This document shows, piece after piece, positions 36,001 to 42,734 of a DNA stretch of 43,548 nt. The stretch comes from Thiomonas sp. (lineage in GTDB: Bacteria; Pseudomonadota; Gammaproteobacteria; Burkholderiales; Burkholderiaceae_C), in assembly GCA_023255715.1 (NCBI GenBank), contig JAGDVQ010000171.1:1-43548 (forward strand), written 5' to 3'. The notes beneath the pieces are model-generated. The model had not been told where the DNA came from. It saw only the letters and a list, made by a program, of their open reading frames with translations, and did no database searches. Both the position numbers and the translations under genes were made by a program. How positions within the stretch are numbered: position 1 is the first letter of the stretch; each line of letters opens with the position of its first letter.

Positions 36001-36414
36001 GATCACCGGCTGCATCGCCCCGGGCGGAATGCGGTCGAGGTTCTGCATCAATTGGTTGTACATCTTGACCAGGCTCTTTTCCTGATCCTCGCCCACCTTG
36101 AACTGCACCGTGACCACGCCGAAGTCATTGGTCGCGTAGCCATAGGTATGGTCGACTCCGGACATCGACGCCATGATGGCCTCGAGCGGCTTGACCACCA
36201 GATTCTGGATTTCCTGCGGCCCGGCGCCCGGCTTGGCGACGATGATGTTGGCCGCCGGCACCACGATCTGCGGGTTGTATTCGCGCGGCGTGACCAGCAG
36301 CGCCAGCACCCCGGCCAGCGTCAGGCCGAGCATGATCAGCGCGGTGATTTTTGATTCGATGAACGCGCGCGCCAGCTTGCCCGCGCTGTTCATGGGAGCC
36401 GCATGTTCAGCCAC
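33088..36414 (-). CDS. RND-family efflux permease (AcrB/AcrD/AcrF type)
   Basis: A 1108-residue inner-membrane RND pump with the usual twelve-helix duplicated layout and two large periplasmic loops. It is slightly longer than AcrB (1049), with an extended linker near SSLEEEGAHKQDKLHA. The GTG start at 36414 has GGAGG 5-6 bases upstream and overlaps the end of the fusion-protein gene by 8 bases. The proton-relay region of TM4 reads GLLVDGAIVVIENIH, so only one of the two AcrB aspartates is present. TM10 has VVVRNSLLLIDF, with Arg at the AcrB Lys940 position. The substrate is unknown; the CsoR-like gene suggests a metal or reactive small molecule rather than drugs. Confidence 0.93.
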   Translation of the reverse strand: MAEHAAPMNSAGKLARAFIESKITALIMLGLTLAGVLALLVTPREYNPQIVVPAANIIVAKPGAGPQEIQNLVVKPLEAIMASMSGVDHTYGYATNDFGVVTVQFKVGEDQEKSLVKMYNQLMQNLDRIPPGAMQPVIKPINVDDVPILTLTLSSATMNGMQLRDVGEKVLAHLRNVPGVSFTEVVGGAPRAVNVAISPSKLAAAGIPLEQLDKILQGSNAAAPIGNLVDNNKVTPVRIDSFLGNAQQVGDILIGAPNGKPVYLRDVATVTEGPEQVDDLSHFAWGLAAKGKPHGQEMSAVTLAIAKKSGTNAVVVVHDVLSKLGEIESYALPQGVHVTITRDDGHKANEAVNTLVEHLGIAIVSVSLLLWFFLGWREAGIVTLTVPLTLFAVLTVDLIVGQTINRITLFALILSLGLLVDGAIVVIENIHRHLHGGPIKNFNRTVVQATNEIGNPTNMATLAVILAFVPMAFVSGMMGPFMRPIPINVPVAMIASLILAYTVVPWAARVWLSKKAMREALAHSSSLEEEGAHKQDKLHAAYLKLIEPLLRNRTQRNLMFLAVLLLLIVAMLMPAWQFIRPSGMNGPLSPLGVELKMLPNDNTNTFLVQVDTPAGSTLERTDQVARAVGDVLATNPYVLDYQTFVGQAAPIDFASLVRGDMLKRGDNFAQIRVNLVGKDERSVESHEIVQKLYEQLAPVRARFPSTFIKLFETPPGPPVRAQVMAELYGPNYDTLRASAKDVLGAFDKTYGLMNQDDSVTATTTEYRIQIDRQKAAMSGIVPGQIIQLLHNYVSGLKVGAIHDSNALEPVNIIVRVPRADRQSPQQLLDVPIQNAQGKVIPLSAIAAVERTTLAKPIYTRDQHPVVYVGGEMIHSSPVYATLSLNSMLDGKKLANGTTFTTGNLGFTETPASDLKGYQLLWGGEMRLTLDVFRDLGAAFMVALVFIYLLLVAYYKSFLLPVIVMGAIPLTLIGVFPGHWITHQSFTATSMIGVIALAGVVVRNSLLLIDFILDYRARGYSLQESVAQAGAVRLRPILLTALAIIFGSAIMVSDPVFGGLAVSLIFGTLLSTILTLIVIPLLYYVWQIRVKPKVPPKPPAAPAEPVHAA

Positions 36415-37507
36415 GGTTGCCTCCGCTGATCTTCACGCCGTTTTCCACTTCGGGCAGGTTGCTGGTGACGACCGTGTCATCCGCGTTCAGTCCGGCCTGA
36501 ATCTCGACATCCGCGCCCATCTGTGCGCCCACGCGCACCAGACGGAAATGCGCGATGCCGTCCTTGTCGACCACGAACACGCCGGTCATCCCGGCGCGAT
36601 CGACCACGGCGCTCTGCGGCACGCGCAGTTGCGGCGTGCTGCCCACAGCAAAGCCCACACGCACGAAGCTGCCGCTATCGAGACCTGCATCGGCCGGGAG
36701 ATCGATCTTCACCGTGTGGGTATGGCTCATCGGGTCGGCCACCGGCACGGCCTGGGCGATGGTGCCCTGCAACGATTTGCCGCTGGCCAGCACCTGCACC
36801 TTGTCGCCAATCTTGATCTTGTCGAACACATCGCCGGGAACCTGGGTCGTGACCTGCAGCTTGCCCTGTCCTTCGATCACCAGCACCGGACGGCCCGGCG
36901 CGGCGAGATCGCCCTGATTGGCCATTTTCTGCACCACCACCCCGTTGATCGGCGAGGTGACGGAGGAGTAGCGCATCTGCGCAGAGGCGGTGTTGTAGCC
37001 AGCCTGCGCCGCAGCCACCTGCTCCTGCGCCACCTGGTAGCGCAACTGCACCTGATCCCACTGCTGCTTCGGAATGGCCTGTTCCTTGAACAGATTGCCG
37101 AAGCGCTCGAAATCGCCCTTGGCATTGGCCAGATTGGCCTGCGCCTGCGCCAGCCCGGCGCGCGCCTGCGCCACCTGGCCCTGGATGTCGGTGGGATCGA
37201 CCTGGAACAGCAACTGCCCCGCCTTCACCGTCTGCCCTTCCTTGACCGACAGGGTGCGGATATAGCCCATCAGCCGCGAGGCCACCTGCACCTGGTTGCT
37301 CGACATCACCGTACCCGACAGCAGGGTGAGGTTCTGCTGATCGCTCGATGCGAGCTTGAGGGTTTGCGCCGCCACCACCCGGGGCGCAGCGGGAACTTGC
37401 GCGGTGTCGGTCTGGTGGCCGCAGGCCGACAACAACGCCGTGGACAGCAGGAGCGCCAGCGGTGCGCGGCGCAGCAAGGGCAGGACGGAATGGTTCATGG
37501 CGGTCAT
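36407..37507 (-). CDS. RND efflux periplasmic adaptor (membrane-fusion) lipoprotein
   Basis: A 366-residue HlyD/AcrA-type adaptor. It has a lipobox LLSAC at about 25-29, a split lipoyl domain (GYIRTLSVKEGQTVKAGQLLFQVDP and SPINGVVVQKMANQGDLAAPG) and a coiled-coil hairpin between them rich in Ala and Gln. Beta-barrel and membrane-proximal domains follow. It links the RND permease to TolC. No heavy-metal N- or C-terminal extension is seen. Start codons at 37507 and 37498 are both possible, neither with a clear ribosome site. The gene follows tolC by 78 bases. Confidence 0.93.
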   Translation of the reverse strand: MTAMNHSVLPLLRRAPLALLLSTALLSACGHQTDTAQVPAAPRVVAAQTLKLASSDQQNLTLLSGTVMSSNQVQVASRLMGYIRTLSVKEGQTVKAGQLLFQVDPTDIQGQVAQARAGLAQAQANLANAKGDFERFGNLFKEQAIPKQQWDQVQLRYQVAQEQVAAAQAGYNTASAQMRYSSVTSPINGVVVQKMANQGDLAAPGRPVLVIEGQGKLQVTTQVPGDVFDKIKIGDKVQVLASGKSLQGTIAQAVPVADPMSHTHTVKIDLPADAGLDSGSFVRVGFAVGSTPQLRVPQSAVVDRAGMTGVFVVDKDGIAHFRLVRVGAQMGADVEIQAGLNADDTVVTSNLPEVENGVKISGGNRG

Positions 37508-37585
37508 GAGAGGAAGATCGGATTCGGATGCATTTCAGGGAACGCTGTGCGGCAGCCGGGCAAGCGCCCAGCCTGCCGCGCTCTT

Positions 37586-39058
37586 TCAGGGCTTGGAGGG
37601 TGTGTCGGCCGCTACCGCCTGCGCTGCCGGGGCTTGCGCCTGCGGCTGGATGGGCTGCGTGGCGTCGAGCGTCAGGTTGCCGATGGCCAACCGCAGCGCG
37701 GCGCGCTGCAGATTGACCTGCTGTCTGGCCAGAATGAGATCGGCACGCGCCTTGTCGAGCTGCGCCTGAGCGCCCTGGACTTCGACCAGCGTGCCCACGC
37801 CATCTGCGTAGCGCTTGCTGACGATGCGCGCGGCCTCTTCCGACTGCACCACAGCGAGCTCGCGGATCTTGACCTGATTGGCGGCATCGACCGCCTTGCG
37901 GTAACTGTCCTGAACCTGCATGCCGAGCTGGTTCTGCTCGCTCTGCAGCTTGGCCTGCAATTCCATGCGCTTGGCAACGGCCTGATCGACCGCGTTTTGC
38001 GTCACACCGCCATCAAAAAGGGTCCAGTTGAGCTGGGCGCCCACGGTGTAGCTGCGCGATTCGAAGCCGACATTGGGGTCGTTGGTGTCGAAACGCGCCA
38101 TCGCACCCACCTGGGGATAACGGTCGGCACGGGCCACTTCGATCTTGCCGTTGGCCGCCGCAATCTGATGCTGCAGCGCCTGGATCTGCGGATTGCGCTC
38201 CATCGCCTGACCGACCCACGCATTCGGGTCGCCCTCGGGCATGGTCACCATGACCTCCGGCCCCAGGGTGATGGGCTGGCTCAGTGGCACACCCAGCACC
38301 ACGTGCAGCGCATCCATCGCCTGCGCTTCCATATTGGCCGCCTGCTCCTGCTGCAGTTTCACATCCTCTTGCCGCACCTGTGCGGAGAGCAGATCGCTCT
38401 TGATCACCACCCCCTGCTTGAACAGGCTGTCCACCGTTTTCACCTGGCTTTGCGCGGCCTCCAGCGCCTTGGCCGCCACGCCCTTGAAGGCGCGCGCGGT
38501 GTACACACCGTCATACGCCTGCAGCGCGTGGTAGATGATCTGCTGCCTGGCGGCCTGATCGCCGGCCTGCGCCGCCAGCAGCATGGAGCGCGCCTGCTGT
38601 AAGTAACCCTGCAGCTTGCCACCGGTATAGAGCGGCAACTCGGCCTGGATGCGGGTGTTGAAGTTGTTGACCGAGCCGGGGTAGTTGAGCGAATTGGGCG
38701 CAATACTCAGGACGTTCGGATTGGTCGGGTCAAACTGCCCGGCGCCAAAATCGTTGAACGTGGCCTGCCGCTGCGACAGCTTGATGCCGAAGGCATTGAG
38801 CGCGTCATTGGTGCGGGTCACCCCGGCCGACACCGTGATCTTGGGCATTTTGGCGCCCTCGGCCTGGTTGATGCCGGCACGCGCCTGCGCCATCTGCGCC
38901 TGCACACCCATCAAGTCGGGGTTCTGCTTGAGCGCCACATCCACCGCCTGGCGGAAATCCAGGGTCTCGGCCTGCGCCAATGCCATGCCACCAAGAATGT
39001 AAAGACACGCCCCGGTCAGCAGCCCGATGCGAACACGCCGGGGCAAGGAATCCGTCAT
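37586..39058 (-). CDS. TolC-family outer-membrane efflux protein
   Basis: A 490-residue outer-membrane factor with a signal peptide ending ALAQA. It has two repeats of the OEP domain, each with the long alpha-barrel helices; equivalent segments are FRQAVDVALKQNPDL and AMERNPQIQALQHQIAAANGKIEVARADRYPQ. A Pro/Gln/Ala-rich tail closes it. The second ATG (39058) has GGAG 7 bases upstream and was chosen. It is the first gene of the efflux block, preceded by 242 bases with operator-like dyads. Its order, outer-membrane gene first, suggests the block forms its own transcription unit. Confidence 0.93.
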   Translation of the reverse strand: MTDSLPRRVRIGLLTGACLYILGGMALAQAETLDFRQAVDVALKQNPDLMGVQAQMAQARAGINQAEGAKMPKITVSAGVTRTNDALNAFGIKLSQRQATFNDFGAGQFDPTNPNVLSIAPNSLNYPGSVNNFNTRIQAELPLYTGGKLQGYLQQARSMLLAAQAGDQAARQQIIYHALQAYDGVYTARAFKGVAAKALEAAQSQVKTVDSLFKQGVVIKSDLLSAQVRQEDVKLQQEQAANMEAQAMDALHVVLGVPLSQPITLGPEVMVTMPEGDPNAWVGQAMERNPQIQALQHQIAAANGKIEVARADRYPQVGAMARFDTNDPNVGFESRSYTVGAQLNWTLFDGGVTQNAVDQAVAKRMELQAKLQSEQNQLGMQVQDSYRKAVDAANQVKIRELAVVQSEEAARIVSKRYADGVGTLVEVQGAQAQLDKARADLILARQQVNLQRAALRLAIGNLTLDATQPIQPQAQAPAAQAVAADTPSKP

Positions 39059-39212
39059 CATCCAACTCCGCCAGAAAGAGGAAATCAAACCAAGGAATAC
39101 GTGAAAAATTGCTCAAAAAACCAGATTTCACGCAGATCGAACGCTGCGCCCAGCAACACCGGTGCGAGGATAGCCGTCCGGTCGGGGCAGGTCACGCGAT
39201 ATATACAGACCA

Positions 39213-39238
39213 GAGTATATCAATACTCATGGGGGTAT
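39213..39238. promoter_or_regulatory. Candidate operator upstream of tolC (overlapping dyads with a G-tract)
   Basis: Within the 242 bases between the thioredoxin-fold gene and tolC, GAGTAT-ATCA-ATACTC is a perfect 6-bp inverted repeat (39213-39228). It overlaps ATACTCATGGGGGTAT (39223-39238), a G-tract framed by ATAC and GTAT. TACT...GGGGG...TA resembles the TACT-G6-N-AGTA type of operator known for RcnR and related CsoR-family repressors. On the minus strand TATACT lies inside the dyad and could be a -10 element, though I find no good -35. Function is inferred. Confidence 0.45.
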
Positions 39239-39300
39239 CTGATTTCCCGCTTTTTCTCAGGCAGATTTGTCGCCACATTGCGACAGGAGGAGGAACCGCG

Positions 39301-39768
39301 TCAGGCTGCTCCCGACTGCTTGCGGTCCTTGAGCGCCTTCGCGCTGTCCTTGAGCGCCTGGTTGACGAAGGCACCGTAAAAATCAGCGGTTGGTGCGCCG
39401 GTGATGCGCTCGCCGATTTCCTTGCCGCCGGGGCCAAAGAACAGCACGGTCGGCGCCAGCTTGATGCCGTATTGCTTTGCCAGTTGAACGCCCGAGGTCG
39501 GCTTGCCATCGAAACCGATCACGGGGGCGCGGTCGGTGATCTCGATCTGCTGCACCAGATAGCCGTCTCTGGCGAGAAACTGATATTCGGTGCGTCGCAA
39601 CTTTTCGCAAAAGGGGCAACTCGGCAGGCTGAACATCACGATCAGCGGCTGGTCCTTGGCCGCCGCCAGTTGCACACTCTGCTGCAGGTTTTTCACCGGG
39701 GGCAGCGGCGTTTCCGCCCAGGCCGTGCCGATTGCGGTCATCAGCGCCACCAGGAAGAACGCCCGCAT
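39301..39768 (-). CDS. Periplasmic thioredoxin-fold protein
   Basis: A 155-residue protein: a signal peptide (MRAFFLVALMTAIGTAWA), then a thioredoxin-like domain with the redox motif Cys-Pro-Phe-Cys in FSLPSCPFCEKLRR and the cis-Pro loop KLAPTVLFFGPGG. It belongs to the thioredoxin_2/SoxW-like group of periplasmic oxidoreductases. The ATG at 39768 puts the signal peptide at the very start. An ATG at 39846 has a better ribosome site (GAGG, spacing 7) but would add 26 residues before the hydrophobic core. It is upstream of the efflux genes on the same strand; whether it belongs to that unit is uncertain. Confidence 0.86.
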   Translation of the reverse strand: MRAFFLVALMTAIGTAWAETPLPPVKNLQQSVQLAAAKDQPLIVMFSLPSCPFCEKLRRTEYQFLARDGYLVQQIEITDRAPVIGFDGKPTSGVQLAKQYGIKLAPTVLFFGPGGKEIGERITGAPTADFYGAFVNQALKDSAKALKDRKQSGAA

Positions 39769-39885
39769 GACATCACGGAACTGTTGCCACGAGGAGACAC
39801 AGCGGAATTGCATCTCACGACGGAAAGACATCTTCACCATAGACATACAGCAACCTCGCCTCGGGAGTCACGGGATAATGGCGCC

Positions 39886-40458
39886 ATGTTATTCACAGCT
39901 CGATACCCAGCGGCCATGCCGGTTTTGCGCTTTTCCGGCGCCCTGCTCGCTGCTGCGGCGCTTCTCAGCGCCTGTTCCCCCGCACTGGACTGGCGCGATG
40001 TGCGGCCCAAGGACGTCAACATTCTGCTGACCTATCCCTGCAAGCCGGAACAGATCGCGCAGGACGTCGTGCTGGCCGACCAGAAGGTCAAGATGAGCAT
40101 GACGGGCTGCGTGGCCGACAAGATGACCTTCGCGCTGGCGCATGCCCGCCTGCCCAACCCGGCGCTGGCGGCCAGGGCACTGGCGCAACTGCATCTGGCG
40201 GCGGTCGACAATGTGCACGGCAGCGTCACGGCGTCCTCGACGGCCGCGCCAAAGAACGCGACACCGAATCTGCCCGACAGTCTCGATCTGAAAATCGACG
40301 GACAGACGCCCGATGGCAAGCCAGTGCGCGAGCGGGTGCTGTTGTTCAGTCAGGGCAGCGATGTCTACCAGGTCACTGCCTTCGCCCCGACCGATTCCTT
40401 CAAGGACGATGCGGCGCAAACTTTCGCCGATTCCGTGAATTTATCCCCCTCGCGCTGA
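39886..40458 (+). CDS. Putative lipoprotein of unknown function
   Basis: A protein of up to 190 residues with a lipoprotein signal (LRFSGALLAAAALLSAC). Two starts are possible: ATG at 39886 and ATG at 39916 (MPVLRF); the second puts the signal sequence at the very N-terminus. After the lipidated Cys comes DWRDVRPKDVNILLTYPCKPEQIAQDVVL, then a globular domain with Cys in TGCVADKM and a C-terminal LFSQGSDVYQVTAFAPTD strand region. I do not recognise a named family. It is divergent from the thioredoxin-fold gene and 50 bases before the PTS genes. The 492-residue track ORF is a frame run-through from the tolC region. Confidence 0.75.
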   Translation: MLFTARYPAAMPVLRFSGALLAAAALLSACSPALDWRDVRPKDVNILLTYPCKPEQIAQDVVLADQKVKMSMTGCVADKMTFALAHARLPNPALAARALAQLHLAAVDNVHGSVTASSTAAPKNATPNLPDSLDLKIDGQTPDGKPVRERVLLFSQGSDVYQVTAFAPTDSFKDDAAQTFADSVNLSPSR

Positions 40459-40508
40459 AAGCAGGCAACCTATCATGCAGCGCAACATCCATCGCAGCTG
40501 ATTCCCGC

Positions 40509-40970
40509 ATGCCCGGTCTGTTCATCATTGCCCACGCACCGCTCGCCAGCGCGCTGAAGGAATGCGCCAGCCATGTGTATGCAGGCTGTCCGCAGAGGTT
40601 GCTGGTGGTCGATGTGGCACCCGATGCCTCGGTCGAAGCCGCGGCTGCCGACGCACTGCCCGCGCTGCGCGAAGCGGCCAGCGACGGCAGCGCGCTGATG
40701 ATGGTCGATGTGTTCGGCGCCACGCCGAGCAATGTGGCCATCCGACTGGCCGAGCTCGCCAGTGATCTCAAGCTCCAGATCGTTGCCGGGGTCAATCTGC
40801 CCATGTTGTTGCGCTCGGTGTGCTATCAGGACGAAAGCCTGGACGCCCTGACCGCGCGTGCCACGGCCGGGGCGATTCAGGGGGTCATCCAGGTTGCGCC
40901 AAGCGCCCCGCAGCAACAGTCCCTTCGCAGTTCTTCCCATGCCGCAACGCACCATTCAAGTCAGCAATAA
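40509..40970 (+). CDS. PTS mannose-family EIIA domain protein
   Basis: A 153-residue EIIA-Man protein. The phosphorylated His is His9 in GLFIIAHAPLASAL. The MVDVFGATPSNVAIRLA loop (Asp-x-x-Gly-x-Thr-Pro) and GVNLPMLLRSV are diagnostic. A His/Ser/Gln-rich tail overlaps the start of the HPr gene by 32 bases. In most betaproteobacteria this EIIA with HPr and EI forms an incomplete, regulatory PTS without a sugar permease. No permease or EI gene is adjacent here. Confidence 0.94.
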   Translation: MPGLFIIAHAPLASALKECASHVYAGCPQRLLVVDVAPDASVEAAAADALPALREAASDGSALMMVDVFGATPSNVAIRLAELASDLKLQIVAGVNLPMLLRSVCYQDESLDALTARATAGAIQGVIQVAPSAPQQQSLRSSSHAATHHSSQQ

Positions 40971-41208
40971 GCTCGGTCTGCACGCCCGCGCGTCTGCCAA
41001 GCTCACCAAACTCGCGGGGCAGTTTCCCTGCGATGTGTTCATTTCCAAGGGCGCGCGGCGCGTCAATGCCAAGAGCATCATGGGTGTGATGATGCTGGCC
41101 GCGGGCCTCGGCTCCACCGTCACCATCGACGCCGAAGGCGATCAGGCCGACATCGCCCTGGATGCGGTGCAGGCCCTGTTCGACGACAAGTTCGGCGAAG
41201 GCGAGTAA
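40939..41208 (+). CDS. ptsH: Phosphocarrier protein HPr
   Basis: An 89-residue HPr. The active His15 is in NKLGLHARASAKLTKLA and Ser46 in NAKSIMGVMMLAAGLGS, so both phosphorylation sites are present. The start at 40939 (MPQRTIQVSN) is the family start; the longer ORF is a read-back. It overlaps the EIIA gene. The usual next gene, ptsI (EI), is missing and a Spy-like gene follows instead, so its phosphate donor must be encoded elsewhere. Confidence 0.96.
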   Translation: MPQRTIQVSNKLGLHARASAKLTKLAGQFPCDVFISKGARRVNAKSIMGVMMLAAGLGSTVTIDAEGDQADIALDAVQALFDDKFGEGE

Positions 41209-41224
41209 GTCGCGCCGCCGCGGC

Positions 41225-41239
41225 TTTACAAATCTTCAC
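41225..41239 (-). promoter_or_regulatory. CpxR-box-like direct repeat upstream of the Spy-like gene
   Basis: On the minus strand the bases read GTGAA-GATTT-GTAAA, one mismatch from the GTAAA-N5-GTAAA box bound by CpxR. It lies 72 bases before the Spy-like ATG, a sensible place for control by the OmpR-type regulator encoded downstream. This is a pattern match only. Confidence 0.4.
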
Positions 41240-41310
41240 CCCAGCAAGACCTGCGGGCAACTGCTGCCGCGCACAATGGATTCATCGTCAACTTCCCCAA
41301 GGGAAACGCC

Positions 41311-41919
41311 ATGAATCCACAGACTTCCCCCACCAGCAAAGACACCTCGCGTCTGCGTCGCCTCCTCGGCGTCGCGGGAGCCGCTCTCGTTGTCACCGTC
41401 GCCAGCCACGCTGCGCTGGCCAGCGCGCAAACCTCACCGCCAGCCACCCCCATGCAGCAGGGCGGGCCCGGCATGCACGGCATGATGGGGCATTGCGGCC
41501 CCGGCATGCATGGAAAGCATGGCGAGCGTGGCATGCAGCGCATGCTGTCCCAGGCCGGCGTCACCCCGGCACAGCAGGAGCAACTGCGTGCCCTGCGCAA
41601 GCAGGCGTGGGACAAGGCCCGCCCGGAAATGGAGCAGATGCGCGATCTGATGCAACAACGCATGAAGCTGCTGGCCGCGCCCACCATCGACCGCGGCGCA
41701 CTCGAAGCGCTGCGCGACAAGCAGATGGCGCTGGCCAACCAGCTCTCGCGCGAGCGCACGCAGACCCAATATGACATGGCCCAGATCCTCACCCCCGAGC
41801 AGCGTGCCAAGCTCTACTCCATGATGCAGCAGCGCATGGAGCGCATGCAGCACCACCGCGGCCCAGGCATGGACGGGCACGGCATGGGCCCGATGGGTGG
41901 CCCGGGCATGATGCAATAA
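41311..41919 (+). CDS. Spy/CpxP-like periplasmic protein (LTxxQ family)
   Basis: A 202-residue protein with a signal peptide (about 1-40, ending ALASAQ) and two LTxxQ-type motifs (VTPAQQEQL and LTPEQRAKL) flanking a long helical region, the Spy/CpxP cradle plan. Both ends are rich in Met, His and Gly (PGMHGMMGHCGPGMHGKHG near residue 55; HHRGPGMDGHGMGPMGG at the end). These could bind copper or other metals. Spy is an ATP-independent chaperone; CpxP also inhibits the CpxA kinase. It is directly followed by a response regulator and kinase, which suggests this protein is their target or feedback partner. Confidence 0.85.
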   Translation: MNPQTSPTSKDTSRLRRLLGVAGAALVVTVASHAALASAQTSPPATPMQQGGPGMHGMMGHCGPGMHGKHGERGMQRMLSQAGVTPAQQEQLRALRKQAWDKARPEMEQMRDLMQQRMKLLAAPTIDRGALEALRDKQMALANQLSRERTQTQYDMAQILTPEQRAKLYSMMQQRMERMQHHRGPGMDGHGMGPMGGPGMMQ

Positions 41920-41939
41920 GCCCCAGTCTCCGATCCAAG

Positions 41940-41959
41940 CAGGCCGCCTCGGCGGCCTG
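41940..41959 (+). other. Hairpin between the Spy-like gene and the response regulator
   Basis: CAGGCCGC-CTCG-GCGGCCTG forms an 8-bp stem with a tetraloop, 20 bases after the Spy-like stop. No T-run follows, so it is more likely to stabilise the upstream mRNA or weakly reduce readthrough than to terminate fully. Confidence 0.5.
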
Positions 41960-41985
41960 TGCGCCATTCCAGACTGGGCTGCTCC

Positions 41986-42732
41986 ATGACCCCGCAAACC
42001 CGCACCTCCCCCAGCCAGCTTCTGCTGGTCGAAGACGATCTCCGCCTGGCGCAGCAGGTCCGCGACTTTCTGCTCAGCGCCGGATGGCAGGTCACGCATG
42101 CCGCTAACGCCGCGCAGGCCGAGGCCGAACTCAACCCGCGCCGGGGCGAAGGCCCGGGCTTCGACGCCCTGGTGCTCGATCTGATGCTGCCCGACGGCGA
42201 CGGCCTGGACATCTGCCGCCGACTGCGCACCCACAGCGACCTTCCGGTGCTCATGCTCACCGCACGCGGCGATCCGTTCGACCGCGTGGTCGGGCTGGAG
42301 ATCGGCGCCGACGACTATCTCACCAAACCATTCGAGCCGCGCGAACTGCTCGCCCGGCTGCGTGCGATCACGCGACGGCGCGCCGGCAGCCTGTCGCCGC
42401 ATGATCCCTCCGCCGCGCAGGTGTTGCGCTTCGGCCGTCTGGAAATCGACCCTGCCGCGCGGCAGGCGCGCATCGACGGCGAGGACCGCCCGATGACCGC
42501 CTACCAGTTCGACCTGCTGCTGGTGCTGGCGCGCCATCCGGGCCGGGTGCTGACCCGCGAATTCCTGCTCGGCGCAGTCAAGGGCGAAGCGCTCGAAGCC
42601 TTTGACCGCTCGATCGATGTGCACATCAGCCGCATCCGCGCCGCGATCGAGGACGACCCGCGCCACCCGCGCCGCATCCTCACCCTGCGCGGCGCCGGCT
42701 ATGTGTTCACCAAGTCGCAGGACGGGGTTTGA
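41986..42732 (+). CDS. OmpR-family response regulator
   Basis: A 248-residue two-domain regulator. In the receiver domain the acidic pair is in LLLVEDDLRL, the phosphorylated Asp65 in LVLDLMLPDGDGL, the switch Thr in VLMLTARG and Lys in YLTKPFEPREL. The C-terminal winged helix includes the RSIDVHISRIRAAIEDDP recognition helix and the RGAGYVF wing. The ATG at 41986 is used; the GTG at 41959 is inside a hairpin. The ARGDPFDRVVGLEIGADDYL region resembles CpxR/RstA-type regulators. The stop is 2 bases before the kinase ATG. Confidence 0.93.
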   Translation: MTPQTRTSPSQLLLVEDDLRLAQQVRDFLLSAGWQVTHAANAAQAEAELNPRRGEGPGFDALVLDLMLPDGDGLDICRRLRTHSDLPVLMLTARGDPFDRVVGLEIGADDYLTKPFEPRELLARLRAITRRRAGSLSPHDPSAAQVLRFGRLEIDPAARQARIDGEDRPMTAYQFDLLLVLARHPGRVLTREFLLGAVKGEALEAFDRSIDVHISRIRAAIEDDPRHPRRILTLRGAGYVFTKSQDGV

Positions 42733-42734
42733 GC

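Noticed and set aside
34357-36354. A 665-residue plus-strand ORF opposite the RND gene, and similar long plus-strand ORFs at 36173-38602 and 16866-18782
   Set aside because: They are antisense shadows of strongly supported genes (RND/adaptor/TolC, hisG/murA). The translations are His/Arg/Gln-rich with no recognisable domain, as expected from high-G+C codon use.
39268-39285. TGTCGC-N6-GCGACA as a terminator for the thioredoxin-fold gene
   Set aside because: The 6-bp stem is not followed by a T-run on the coding strand.
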